Shown here: positions 1 to 9,261 of the stretch, piece after piece
Position numbering within the stretch: the first letter of the stretch is position 1
How the letters are laid out: each line of letters begins with the position of its first letter
DNA from: DASUPK01 sp963833375
Lineage (GTDB): Bacteria > Actinomycetota > Thermoleophilia > Solirubrobacterales > 70-9
Assembly (NCBI GenBank): GCA_963833375.1
Contig: CAWHXR010000007.1
Location: 62,001 to 126,000, forward strand
Direction: 5' to 3'
Length of the DNA: 64,000 bases
Notes under the pieces: generated by a model
Told to the model about the DNA's origin: nothing
Seen by the model: the letters and a program-made list of their open reading frames with translations, nothing else
Databases searched by the model: none
Made by a program: the position numbers and the translations under genes

Positions 1-37
1 GCGGCGCGCGGATCCTTCCCTCAGCCATGGCCGCCAT
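1..37 (-). CDS. Possible 5' end of a truncated gene
   Basis: On the minus strand two in-frame ATG codons (positions 37 and 28) open a frame that runs off the left edge of the window. An AGG-type ribosome site lies just upstream. Only about a dozen residues are visible (MAAMAEGRIRAP), so no function can be given and the call rests on start context alone. It would be divergent from the thiolase gene. Confidence 0.25.
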   Translation of the reverse strand, partial: MAAMAEGRIRAP

Positions 38-103
38 CCTAATGACCCGTACGGGACGCTACGCCGGTGACCCGCAGCCCCGTACCATTCCGCGTCCCGT
101 CCG

Positions 104-180
104 CATGAAACGGGTCGCCCTCCCTGATATGACGGGTGGCTCCTTTCGGAGCCCCCTCGCATGAAGCGGGCGCCCTCGCA
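104..180 (+). repeat. Palindromic repeat, family B, two nested copies
   Basis: Two related cores lie in tandem just upstream of the thiolase ribosome site. Each starts ATGAAACGGG or ATGAAGCGGG and ends in GCCCTCGCA. The first contains the hairpin GGCTCC-TTTC-GGAGCC. The same core (AAACGGGTCGC ... GCGCCCTCGC) recurs near 20221, 20701, 30509, 30545 and 33207, so this is a dispersed element and not a gene-specific leader. Confidence 0.7.
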
Positions 181-196
181 CAAAGGAGATCCGCCG

Positions 197-1360
<1,164 letters not shown>

Positions 1361-1439
1361 TCTCGCGCCGCTACGCGCACCCGATCCCGGGCGGCGAGGC
1401 GGAGCCGCTGAGCCTCGTGGCCGAGCTGGTCAGAACGGA

Positions 1440-2366
1440 CTAGGCGGGCGATCGATGTGCCCGGTTGACGTTCTCCCGGTGCCCAGCGAGAGCCGAAGTG
1501 GCGACCGCCAGTGCCAGCGATCCCACGATCACACCGATGGACATGACGAGCGGTGGGTGCCAGACGTCCTCGAGCAGCATCTTCGCGGCGACGTAGCCGA
1601 GGATCGCCGCCAGGGCGAGATTGAGGTGGCGAAAGCGGGCGAGAAGACTGTCGAGAACGAAGTAGAGGCTGACCATGCCCAGCAGGCTGAAGGCGTTCGC
1701 CGCGAAGACCACGAAGGTGTCGCGGGTGACGGCGAAGATCGCGGGAATCGAGTCGATCGCGAACATCAGGTCGAACGCCGCCACCATGACCAGCGCGGCG
1801 AGCAGCGGCGTCGCCATCCGACGTCCATCGGCGACGGTGATCAACTTCGACCCGTCGTAGCCCCTCGACATCGGGATCAGACGGCGGAGCAGCCGCATCG
1901 CGAGCGCGGATTCGGGATCGATCTCCCCGCCGCCATGCCGAGCGATCTTCACCGCGGTGAAGGCGAGCACTGCCCCCAGCGCGTAGGTGGCGGCTTCGAA
2001 CGCGTTCAGCGCCGCCGCCCCGGCGACGATGAAGGCAGCCCGGAGCAGGATGGCGAGGCCGATTCCCCAGAGCAGCACCAGGCGACGCTGCCCCTCGGGG
2101 ACGGCGAAGAACGAGAGCAGCACCGCGAAGACGAAGAGGTTGTCGAGCGACAGGGACTTCTCGATCAGGAAGCCGGCCAGGTACTCGCCCGCGGCGGCTC
2201 CATCGCCCCCGAGCGCCAGCGGGACGGCGAAGGCGACGCCGGCGAGGGTCCAGGCGAGCGACCAACCGAGCGCGGAGCGCAGGGACGGAACGCCGCGTTC
2301 GCCGTTTCTCAGGTCGACGGCGAGGGCGAGGACGACGAATGCGCTGAGTGCGATCCAGGCGAGCAT
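1440..2366 (-). CDS. TerC/Alx family integral membrane protein (probable Mn2+ exporter)
   Basis: A 308-residue polytopic membrane protein with about nine hydrophobic segments. It carries the two TerC hallmarks: the acidic block EKSLSLDNLFVFA near residue 70 and its internal counterpart DLMFAIDSIPAIFAVTRD near residue 205. These Asp/Glu-containing helices are thought to bind metal, and bacterial TerC/Alx/MeeF proteins export manganese. Immediately upstream lies a yybP-ykoY riboswitch, the known Mn2+ sensor that controls many terC genes, so the RNA and the protein support each other. The ATG at 2366 has GGAG six bases upstream, within the 3' part of the riboswitch. The C-terminus lies about 80 nt past the thiolase stop, convergent with it. 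Confidence 0.92.
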   Translation of the reverse strand: MLAWIALSAFVVLALAVDLRNGERGVPSLRSALGWSLAWTLAGVAFAVPLALGGDGAAAGEYLAGFLIEKSLSLDNLFVFAVLLSFFAVPEGQRRLVLLWGIGLAILLRAAFIVAGAAALNAFEAATYALGAVLAFTAVKIARHGGGEIDPESALAMRLLRRLIPMSRGYDGSKLITVADGRRMATPLLAALVMVAAFDLMFAIDSIPAIFAVTRDTFVVFAANAFSLLGMVSLYFVLDSLLARFRHLNLALAAILGYVAAKMLLEDVWHPPLVMSIGVIVGSLALAVATSALAGHRENVNRAHRSPA

Positions 2367-2370
2367 CGAA

Positions 2371-2489
2371 GGCTCCTTCGAGGTCGGTTGTCTCGAAGGT
2401 TTCGCCCACCCGCTCGCCGGGCCGACGCGCCGGGTCCCGAAGGACCGTGCTGACGAACGCGCCGTCTTGCAGGGCTAGTTCCCTTGCGT
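2371..2489 (-). promoter_or_regulatory. yybP-ykoY (Mn2+) riboswitch upstream of terC
   Basis: Read on the minus strand, the leader has the class elements in order: AAGGGAACTAGCCC (5' loop block, normally GGGGAGUAG), the conserved TTCGTCAGCAC loop, a GC-rich variable arm, and the closing GGGCGAAACCTTCGAGAC ... ACCTCGAAGGAGCC helix. The CCTTCGAG/CTCGAAGG stem contains the terC ribosome site (GGAG, about 2372-2377), which points to translational control. A TATAC box just upstream may be the -10 element. Known biology: this class turns on Mn2+ exporters when Mn2+ is high. Confidence 0.8.
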
Positions 2490-2729
2490 ATAGCGAGGTT
2501 AGCGTGGCAGGCGACCGACGGCGATCGCCCGGGGCTGCTCGTGGCCCTCGCGGCCGACGCGATCCTGAGCGTGACGACCGGCGAGGAGATCGCCCTCGGG
2601 GCCACCCTGCTGCTAGTGATGGTGAGCACGCTGACCTTCGTGTGGGCCTCCCGTAGAAGAACCCGGCCGACACCAGAACGCAGTCGTCAGGTGGAGAGGG
2701 CCAGGGGCGCACCCAACGTGTCGACCGCC
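2490..2729. other. Intergenic region without a convincing gene
   Basis: Between the terC leader and the tetR stop. A plus-strand frame opening at a TTG (2484) encodes one hydrophobic stretch (about GEEIALGATLLLVMVSTL) followed by Arg/Thr-rich sequence and then runs antisense through tetR. It starts inside the riboswitch and has no ribosome site, so I do not call it. It could be a remnant of a small membrane protein. Confidence 0.4.
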
Positions 2730-3343
2730 CTACCGGCGGAGCCCCTCGACCAGCTGGAGCAGGGCCTGCTCGACCTCGGCCCGTGCCTCGCGCGGGCGGT
2801 CAGCGTGCGCGATCACGAAGGCGGCCTCGGAGAGCGCGGCGACGAACAGGTGGGCCATCGGCTCGACGGCGATCGGCCGGAGGACGCCGGCGGCGACCGT
2901 CCCCTCGAGCGCCGCGCGGGTCAGCCCGAGGCCGTGGTCGTTGTCGATCTCCCGCCACTCCTTCCAGCCCAGCACCGCCGGAGCGTCCGTCAGCGCGATC
3001 TGCTTGACCGCCGGCTGCTCGCAGGCGTCGAGAAAGGAGCGCATGCCGGCGAGCATCAGGTCCCAGGGATTGTCGGCGAGATCCATCCGCGCCCCGACGC
3101 GCTCCATCAGCTCGCCCTCCACCCGCTCGAAGACGGCGCGGAACAGGTCGCGCTTGTCCTCGAAGTGGTGGTAGAGCGCTCCCCTGGTGACCTTGGCGCG
3201 GGCGACGATCTCCTCGGTCCCGACCTCGGCGTAGCCGCGCTCGGTGAAGAGCTCGAGCGCCGCCTCGACCAGGGATCGCGGGTGGCCCTCGCCTCCGCCT
3301 CGCGGCGGCCGGTCCCGCGCGCAGCTTCCGGTGCGGTTGACAT
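2730..3343 (-). CDS. TetR/AcrR family transcriptional regulator (apparent frameshift)
   Basis: A TetR repressor of about 204 residues. The N-terminal helix-turn-helix is clear (AALELFTERGYAEVGTEEIVARAKVTRGALYHHFEDKRDLF in pieces), followed by an all-helical ligand/dimerisation domain. Two overlapping frames share the N-terminus. The ATG at 3343 begins MSTAPEAARGTGRREAEARATRD, a typical TetR head, but one base is missing in the CCC run at about 3272-3274 before LVEAALELF continues in the next frame. Restoring one base gives 205 codons exactly. Alternatively a GTG at 3347 opens the second frame directly, though that head looks unnatural. The start sits inside an operator-like palindrome, so autoregulation is likely. 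Divergent from the sigma factor at 3396. Confidence 0.85.
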
Positions 3344-3358
3344 ACACCCTGTAGGTTA
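3338..3358. promoter_or_regulatory. TetR-type operator palindrome
   Basis: An inverted repeat with half-sites TGACATACA and TGTAGGTTA around a central CCC; 7 of 9 positions are symmetric, with the TACA/TGTA core typical of TetR operators. It overlaps the first codons of the tetR gene and lies about 40 nt ahead of the divergent sigma factor start, so binding could control both genes. Assignment to this TetR is by position. Confidence 0.6.
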
Positions 3359-3395
3359 AGCGGGGCGCCGGCGACTCCGCTACCGTCGCCCACGC

Positions 3396-3947
3396 GTGTC
3401 ACCAGAGCGCTTCACCGCGCTCCTGGAGGCGGCCAGGCAGGGGAGCGAGGCCGCTTGGCAGGAGCTCTATGACGGCCTCGCGCCCGTGCTCCTCGGCTAC
3501 CTGCGCGCGAACAGCGCGCCAGATCCCGAGGACGTGCTCAGCGAGGTCTTCCTGCAGGTCGCGCGCGACATCTCCAGGTTCGAGGGGGAGGAGCGCGGCT
3601 TTCGCTCCTGGGTGTTCACGATCGCCCACCACCGGCTGATCGATGCCCGCCGCCACTCCGCTCGCCGCCCGGTCGATCTCTCGGCGGAGCCGCCCGAGCC
3701 CGTCGGCCGAGCGGATGACGCGGCCGAAGAGGCGCTCGCGAGGATCGACGTCGAGGAGGTCCAGCGCGTGCTCGGCACGCTCTCCGAGGACCAGCGTGCG
3801 GTGCTGCTCCTGCGCGTGATCGGAGATCTCAGCATCGAGGACGTGGCGAGGGCCGTGGGCAAGCGGCCCGGGGCGGTGAAGGCGCTCCAGAGGCGCGGGC
3901 TGGCCGCGGTGAAGCGGGAGCTGGATCGAAAGGGGGTAACCCTGTGA
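3396..3947 (+). CDS. ECF-like sigma-70 family RNA polymerase sigma factor
   Basis: A 183-residue two-domain sigma factor. Region 2 is at about residues 15-85 (QELYDGLAPVLLGYL, DPEDVLSEVFLQVARD, FRSWVFTIAHHRLIDARR, the last being the -10-recognising helix) and region 4 at about 120-178 (LGTLSEDQRAVLLLRVIGDLS, then a helix-turn-helix ending KRPGAVKALQRRGLAAVKREL). Starts with GTG and overlaps the next gene by 4 nt (GTGA). The partner gene encodes a single-pass membrane protein, the usual place for a membrane anti-sigma factor. The TetR operator lies between this gene and tetR, so transcription may answer to that repressor. Target promoters are unknown. Confidence 0.9.
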   Translation: MSPERFTALLEAARQGSEAAWQELYDGLAPVLLGYLRANSAPDPEDVLSEVFLQVARDISRFEGEERGFRSWVFTIAHHRLIDARRHSARRPVDLSAEPPEPVGRADDAAEEALARIDVEEVQRVLGTLSEDQRAVLLLRVIGDLSIEDVARAVGKRPGAVKALQRRGLAAVKRELDRKGVTL

Positions 3948-4684
3948 GCGGCAACGGCGCTTATGAAGATGAGATGAGCGAAGTCGCTCTATTCGAGAGC
4001 GCCCTCCGTGCGGCAGTGCCCACGCGGCCCGATCCGAGGCTCGGGGCAGCCCTCGTCCCGCGGCTCGCGGCCACGGCTCGCGCCTCCACGATCGAGGCGG
4101 AGACGCACGCCGTTGCGGCAGGCGCCAGGCGACGGCCGCGGTCGCGACTTGCGTCGGTAGCCAGGGTTGGGATCGCTGTGGCGTTGATCCCGCTCGTCCT
4201 CGCGGGGCTCGCGTTCGCGGGCGTGACCGTGCCGGGCGCGGCCCGGTCGGCCTTCGACTCGGTCGGCATCACCCTCCCGAATCAGCCCGCCAGCGACAAG
4301 GAGGGGACCACCAACACGACGCCCACCAAGACGACGACCGAGCCGAGCTCGTCTAACCCGGCGAACCCGGGCGCCGCCGAGCGCGGTAAGAGCGAGGGGG
4401 CCCACAAGGGCAAGTCCGCGGCCGCCCATCAGCACGCGCTCGCGCAGCGCCAGAAGGCCCGCGGCAAGGCCATCGGCCACACTCGCGGCAAGGCGATCGG
4501 GCTCACCGGTTCCACCCCGCCCGGGCACAGCGGTCAGACCGGCCCGCCGCCGCACTCGAACGCGGGCGGGAACTCGACGCACGCGGCACCTACCACGCCG
4601 CCCCCGCCACCGTCCCCACGAGGCAAGTCCCGGCAACGGACATACCCGACAAGTCCCGGCAACGGACGGGGCCACTCCAAGTAG
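3944..4684 (+). CDS. Single-pass membrane protein, candidate anti-sigma partner
   Basis: 246 residues. An N-terminal cytoplasmic part of about 70 residues contains Arg/Ala-rich helices, a single membrane segment lies near residues 73-93 (VGIAVALIPLVLAGLAFAGV), and a long low-complexity outer part is rich in Thr, Ser, Pro, Gly, His and Lys. The outer part includes an internal repeat (RGKAIGHT / RGKAIGLT) and a near-duplicate 15-nt stretch (AAGTCCCGGCAACGGA) at about 4625 and 4656. The start overlaps the sigma gene stop by 4 nt, so the two are translationally coupled. No HxxxCxxC zinc anti-sigma motif is present. Anti-sigma role is inferred from context only. Confidence 0.7.
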   Translation: MSGNGAYEDEMSEVALFESALRAAVPTRPDPRLGAALVPRLAATARASTIEAETHAVAAGARRRPRSRLASVARVGIAVALIPLVLAGLAFAGVTVPGAARSAFDSVGITLPNQPASDKEGTTNTTPTKTTTEPSSSNPANPGAAERGKSEGAHKGKSAAAHQHALAQRQKARGKAIGHTRGKAIGLTGSTPPGHSGQTGPPPHSNAGGNSTHAAPTTPPPPPSPRGKSRQRTYPTSPGNGRGHSK

Positions 4685-4700
4685 CGACTCACTAGGCTGG

Positions 4701-4720
4701 CTCCTCCAGGGACGGAGGAG
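4701..4720 (+). promoter_or_regulatory. Inverted repeat sequestering a ribosome binding site
   Basis: CTCCTCC (4701-4707) and GGAGGAG (4714-4720) form a perfect 7-bp stem with a 6-nt loop. The right arm is the ribosome binding site of the hydrolase gene, so the folded RNA would hide it. It may act as a translational switch or thermometer-like element; no ligand motif is visible. Confidence 0.5.
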
Positions 4721-4726
4721 ATGACC

Positions 4727-6142
4727 ATGGATCGCATTCGCGGCATCGCGCTGGCCGGAGCGGCGTTGGCTCTGGTCGCGGCGGCACTGGCGACGGCCTC
4801 GCCGGCGGCGGCCAGGGAGCGCGTCATCACGGTGCCCACACCGCCCGAGCCCGGCCCGGCTCAGTTCAACCAGGTCACCGTGCACCAGTTCGGGCCGGCA
4901 TCGGGCAAGCGGATCCTGGTGCTGATGCCCGGCACGCTCGGCGGAGCCGGCGACTTCACGCTGGCGGCGCGCTATCTGGTCAAGCGGGTCGACGGGCTGC
5001 AGGTCTGGGCGATCGACCGGCGGACGCAGGCGCTCGAGGACACCTCCATGTTCGCGGCCGCCGAGAACGGCGCCATCTCCCTGCAGCAGGCGTTCGACTA
5101 CTACCTGGGCTGGATCACGAACGGCGGCAATCCGCCCAATCACTTCAAGTTCCGCCTCCCCGACGCCGACCCCTACGCCCGTGACTGGGGGATGGGGGTG
5201 GCGCTCAACGACGCGCATGCGGTCGTCCAGCTCGCCCGCCGCCACGGGGAGCGTCAGGTGGTGTTGGGCGGGCATTCGCTCGGCGCCTCGCTGACCGCCG
5301 CCTACGCGGCCTGGGACTTCAACGGCAGGCCGGGATACAAGGACCTCCGGGGCCTCGTCCTGATCGACGGCGGACTGCTGGGCAGCTTCAACGGCTATGA
5401 CCTCGCGCAGGCGCAGCAGGCCGTGGCCGGCCTGCAGTCGGGCAGTCCCTTCCTCGATCTGCTGGGAATCGGCCTGCCCGAGGCGGCGGGGATCTTCGCC
5501 GAGGTCGGTGGGCTGTACGCGGAGAAGGCTCCCACTGCTCCGGCGACGACCCTGCAGTCCTTCCCCCTTCTGCCCCCGCAGTTCGACCCGCCCTTCCCGG
5601 TCACCGATCGTGCCCTGCTCGGCTACGCCTTCGACCGGGACTCCTCGCCGGCGGATCTCGGCCTGCTGCACGTCAACGGCGGCGGGCTGGCGGGCTCGGG
5701 CAATCCGCGTGACTGGGTGGACGGCGGCGTGACGCCGGTGAGCCGGCTGGCCGAGACCTTCGGCCAGGAGCCGACCAACGCGGTGGAGTGGTACTTCCCG
5801 AAGCGCCTCTCCATCGACACCAACGGCGCGGACCAGATGACGCAGAACGATGTCGCGAACTTCCTCGGCCTGCGGCTGATGCACACGCGCCAGGTCAACC
5901 TGCCCCTCTACGCGATCGCCACGGACCTGGGGGGACCGCAGGTCCTCGACGGCGCCCGCAACTTCATTCGAAGGTCGAGGATCACGCGCAAGGAGTCGAC
6001 GCTGGTGAACCGCAACCCGCTGATGAGCCATCTCGACCCGCTGATCGCGGCGCCGAAGAGGAATGGGTTCCTGAAGACCGTCGTGCCGTTCCTCGACGAC
6101 AAGGTCTTCGGCCAGAGCCCGAAGAAGCGCAAGAAACGCTAG
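4727..6142 (+). CDS. Secreted alpha/beta hydrolase
   Basis: About 471 residues with a Sec-type signal peptide (basic MDRIRG, then IALAGAALALVAAALATASPAAA, cleavage likely after AAA). The hydrolase fold shows the nucleophile elbow GGHSLGAS near residue 180, an oxyanion-region MPGTLGGAG near residue 65, and acidic/His candidates later. The tail is strongly basic (KKRKKR). Substrate is unknown; lipase or esterase activity is plausible for the class. ATG 4727 is preferred to ATG 4721 because the GGAGGAG ribosome site abuts 4721. The stop codon TAG is followed directly by a family A palindromic repeat, and the gene converges on the acyl-CoA dehydrogenase. Confidence 0.85.
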   Translation: MDRIRGIALAGAALALVAAALATASPAAARERVITVPTPPEPGPAQFNQVTVHQFGPASGKRILVLMPGTLGGAGDFTLAARYLVKRVDGLQVWAIDRRTQALEDTSMFAAAENGAISLQQAFDYYLGWITNGGNPPNHFKFRLPDADPYARDWGMGVALNDAHAVVQLARRHGERQVVLGGHSLGASLTAAYAAWDFNGRPGYKDLRGLVLIDGGLLGSFNGYDLAQAQQAVAGLQSGSPFLDLLGIGLPEAAGIFAEVGGLYAEKAPTAPATTLQSFPLLPPQFDPPFPVTDRALLGYAFDRDSSPADLGLLHVNGGGLAGSGNPRDWVDGGVTPVSRLAETFGQEPTNAVEWYFPKRLSIDTNGADQMTQNDVANFLGLRLMHTRQVNLPLYAIATDLGGPQVLDGARNFIRRSRITRKESTLVNRNPLMSHLDPLIAAPKRNGFLKTVVPFLDDKVFGQSPKKRKKR

Positions 6143-6323
6143 ACGGCTTCGCCATCAGATCGCGGCCACGAGCGGCCGCCCACCACAAGTCGCGACGGCT
6201 ATCGCCGTCGCTCCGGAAGTGGTGCGGCCTGGTGGCCGCCATCAGATCGCGGCTGCAGCGGCCGCCCCACACAAGTCGCGACGGCTATCGCCGTCGCTCC
6301 GAAATGGTGCGGCCTGGCAGCCG
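6143..6323 (+). repeat. Palindromic repeat family A, two tandem copies
   Basis: Two copies with an 87-nt period (ATCAGAT at 6154 and 6241). Each has GCGGCC(AC)GAGCGGCCGCC, the perfect palindrome GCGACGGCTATCGCCGTCGC, and CGGAA/CGAAATGGTGCGGCCTGG. The array begins right after the hydrolase stop (TAG-ACGGCTTCGCCATCAG) and its right end, GGCAGCCGCTA, supplies the TAG stop of the convergent gene at 6324. Stems in both orientations could terminate transcription from both sides. Other copies lie near 33153, 51925 and, partial, 32063. Confidence 0.85.
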
Positions 6324-8086
6324 CTAGTCCTCGAAGAGCGCGTAGCCGTAGGAGCCGCGCTTGTAGGCGAGCTTGGCGATCGCGGTCATCCGCTCGTCGT
6401 CGTTCGACTCGGTCTGGTCGAACCTGAGGTCGACGCGGCGCGCCGCCCGGCTGCAGAAGGTGTCGGCGATGAACCGCTCCTGTCCCGAGGGCTCGACCCC
6501 CTGGTCCTCGAAGATTTGGCTGACCCGGGAGAGCACGGCCACCTGCGCGCAGATGTCGGCGATGTTGTCAGCGAGCCGCTTCTGCTGGAACTGCCGCTCG
6601 ACGATCCCCTTCCTGTTCTCGCGCAGCAGCTTCTCGGTGATCCCGGCCAGGCGCTTGACCTGGTCCGAGACCGCGTCGGCGTGATCGGAGAGATCGTCGT
6701 GGGCCATGCTGATCCTGTCCGGGCGAACCTCCCGCTGGATGCGGTCGCTCGCGTAGTCGATCAGCACCCCGATCGAGCCGATCGGGTCGCTCAGCTCTAT
6801 CTCGGAGAGCCCCTCCAGCTTCTCGCCGACCGGCTTGAAGCCGCCGAGTGCGATGAAGGCGCGCATCACGTCGTTGGCCCCCTCGAAGATCGGATAGATG
6901 CGGGTGTCCCGGAGCACCTTCTCGTAGGGCTGGTCGCGCATGTAGCCCTCGCCGCCGGCGAGCTGCAGGGCGCGGTTGGCCGTGTACCAGAGGAACTCCG
7001 TCCCGGAGACCTTGCAGATCGCCGACTCCAGCGAGTAGTCGGGCACCTCCGCGTCCACTAGCCCACAGGTCAGGTAGCACATGGACTCGAGCCCGAAGAG
7101 GTGGGTGACCATCCAGCCGATCTTGTCCTGGACCAGCTCGAAGTCCGCCAGGGGGCGGCCGAACTGCCGGCGCTCCTTGACGTGGTCGATCGCCAGGTCG
7201 AGCAGCTTCTTGGCGCCGCCGACCGCCCCGGTTCCGAGGCCGATCCGGCCGTTGTTGAGGACCTGCATCGCGACCCGGAACCCCTGTCCCGGCTCGCCCA
7301 GCACGTTCTCGGCCGGCACCTTGACGTCCTTGAAGTAGAGCCGCCGGAGGTCGTTGCCCCGCAGGCCCATGGTGTCGAAACGCTCGCCGACCTCCAGGCC
7401 CTCCATTCCCTTCTCCAGCAGCAGCGCGATGTGGCGGTCTCTGAGCCGTCGATCTCCGCCCGGGCGAACGTGGTGATCACGTCGGCGCGCGAGCCGTTGC
7501 CGATGTAGCGCTTCTCGCCGTTCAGGACCCAGGAGCCGTCGCTCTGCCGGACCGCGCGGGATTGCAAGTTGTAGGCGTCCGAGCCCGCCTCGGGCTCGGT
7601 CAGGGCGAAGGCCGCGAGCTTCTTCCCGGTGGCGAGGTCCGGGAGGAAGCGCTCCTTCTGCTCGTCGGTCCCGAACAGCGAGATGCCCTTGAACCCGATC
7701 GACTGATGGACGCCGAGCACGATCGCGAGGGTGGCGTCGATCTGGCCGACCGTCTCGAACACCCGGGCGTATCCGGTCTGCGAGAGGCCCTGGCCGCCGT
7801 AGGCCTCGTCGACGTAGAGGCCCAGCGCGCCGATCTCGCCGAGGTCGCGGAGCACCTCGTCCGGGATCCAGCCCTCCTCCTCGACGCGTCTCGCATCGTA
7901 GTTCTCCGCGCAGTAGTCGCGGATGCGTGAGTTCAGCTCCCTGATCCGGTCCTGCTCGGAGGGGTCCGTGTCCGGCCAGGGGAAGACGAGCTCCTCGTGG
8001 ATCTCGCCGAGGAAGAGCGACTTCGCAAACGACGAGACGCCCTCCTGCGCCTCTTCCTGCCGCGGAATTGCCTCGCGGACTGCCAT
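6324..8086 (-). CDS. Acyl-CoA dehydrogenase (interrupted by a frameshift)
   Basis: A long-form acyl-CoA dehydrogenase oxidising acyl-CoA to enoyl-CoA with FAD. The N-terminal half (from ATG 8086) has the helical domain, the FAD/substrate region FALTEPEAGSDAYNLQ and NGEKRYIGNGSRADV. The C-terminal half has NGRIGLGTGAVGGAKKLLDLA, ERRQFGRPLADFELVQDK, and the catalytic-base segment YPIFEGANDVMRAF. The halves are in different frames: one base is missing near 7438-7442, where GSE should continue into RHIALLLEKGMEG. With one base restored the frame is exactly 588 codons, a normal length for this subfamily with its extra C-terminal helical domain. Either a recent pseudogene or an assembly error; I favour the latter because several neighbours show the same defect. 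The TAG stop comes from a family A repeat. Confidence 0.88.
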
Positions 8087-8131
8087 CGCGGCACCAGACT
8101 ACCCGCGCCCTCGCAAACTACGCTGCCCCGG

Positions 8132-8979
8132 CATGCACCCCCGATCGCTCGCCCTCGCGCTGATCGGCCCGATCCTCGCCGCGGCGGGCTGCGGAGGCTC
8201 GGGGCATCAGCAGGTGAACCCGGAGAGGCTGCTCGACGCGGCCGGCCGCTCACCCGATCTCGAGCGCGCAGACGCAGATCGACCTGAGGATGGAGGTTGA
8301 CGGCGTCCCGCAGCTCTCGGGGCCGCTCAAGCTGAGGCTCCAGGGGCCCTACGTCAGCGGCGACGGGGAGCGGATCCCGAGCTTCGACTGGAGGCTGAGC
8401 GCCAGCGCGCTCGGCTTTCCGGTCGGCGGGCGGATCGCCTCGACCGGCGCGAACGTCTACCTCAGCCTCTACGGCGACAACTACGAGCTCGGGACCGGCG
8501 CCGTCGCCGCGGCGAACGAGCGCATCAGGGCGGCGGCCGGCTCGTCGGGCCAGGGGCTCGGGCTGCACCCCCGCGACTGGTTCGGCCCGTCCCGCGCCGC
8601 CGGAGACGGCAACGCGGGCGGCGCCGACTGCGAGCGGATCGCGGCGCCCCTGCGCGGCGACGCCATGGCCCGTGACCTGGCGCCGCTGGCGGGCAGCGCG
8701 GGTTTCCCCGAGCCCCCCGGAATCTCCGGAAGGGCCAGGGCCTGCGTCGGCTATGACGATCGTGTCTTCCACGAGCTCCAGGTCGACGCGACCGTCGAGC
8801 TCCCGCCCGCGGACCGGGCCCTGCTGGCCGGGGCCTCCGCCGTCCACCTCCACGTCGACGTGGTGAACAGCGACGTGGGGGAGCCACAGCGCATCTCGAT
8901 CCCGGGAGGCGGCGGCTACCGGCCGATCCGCGACCTGGCGCTCACTCTGAACGACCTCGGTGTGCCGATCCCCTTATAG
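8132..8979 (+). CDS. Putative lipoprotein (LppX/LprG-like?), apparent frameshift
   Basis: Starts with a lipoprotein signal (MHPRSLALALIGPILAAAGC, lipobox LAAAGC) followed by GGSG. The mature domain contains QTQIDLRMEVDG, LSGPLKLRLQGPY, FDWRLSASALGF and FVG-like beta strands consistent with a lipid-binding beta fold, plus a later region with two Cys. The signal and the domain lie in different frames: one base is lost in the GC-rich stretch around 8235-8250. Adding one base makes 283 codons. The LppX/LprG comparison is only an impression of length and strand pattern. Divergent from the acyl-CoA dehydrogenase, 45 nt apart. Confidence 0.65.
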
Positions 8980-8988
8980 GCTGAACAT

Positions 8989-9237
8989 ATGGAGTCGAGT
9001 GGGAGAAGCCCCGAGGAGCGGCGCGCGGCCGCGGACGCGCGCGCCCGCGCCAGATCCGGCGAGCCGCCGGCGACTGCCGACGAGGAGCTGCTCGGCGGTT
9101 CCGGCCCGCACGGCGCCGAGGGCCCGATGAGCCGCCACTACGGCGGCCCCGACGTCTACATGCGCCGCAGGCTGCTCGCCGGCGCGGCCGTGATCGTTTT
9201 CATCGTCCTGATCTTCGTGCTGGTCGGCGGCTGCTAG
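8989..9237 (+). CDS. Small single-pass membrane protein
   Basis: 82 residues: a charged Arg/Ala/Glu-rich N-terminal half, then MRRRLLAGAAVIVFIVLIFVLV as a C-terminal membrane anchor ending GGC. Starts at ATG 8989, 9 nt after the lipoprotein gene, so probably co-transcribed with it. No recognised domain. The tail-anchor-like topology places most of the protein in the cytoplasm. Confidence 0.65.
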   Translation: MESSGRSPEERRAAADARARARSGEPPATADEELLGGSGPHGAEGPMSRHYGGPDVYMRRRLLAGAAVIVFIVLIFVLVGGC

Positions 9238-9261
9238 CCCGGCTGGCGCGCCGGCGGCGAC

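Noticed and set aside
1361..1443. Short frame ending RYAHPIPGG...LVRTD after the thiolase
   Set aside because: Reads in a different frame from any start with a ribosome site; no support beyond being open.
6143..6326. tRNA or structured non-coding RNA gene
   Set aside because: No cloverleaf; the sequence is a tandem palindromic repeat with copies at other junctions.
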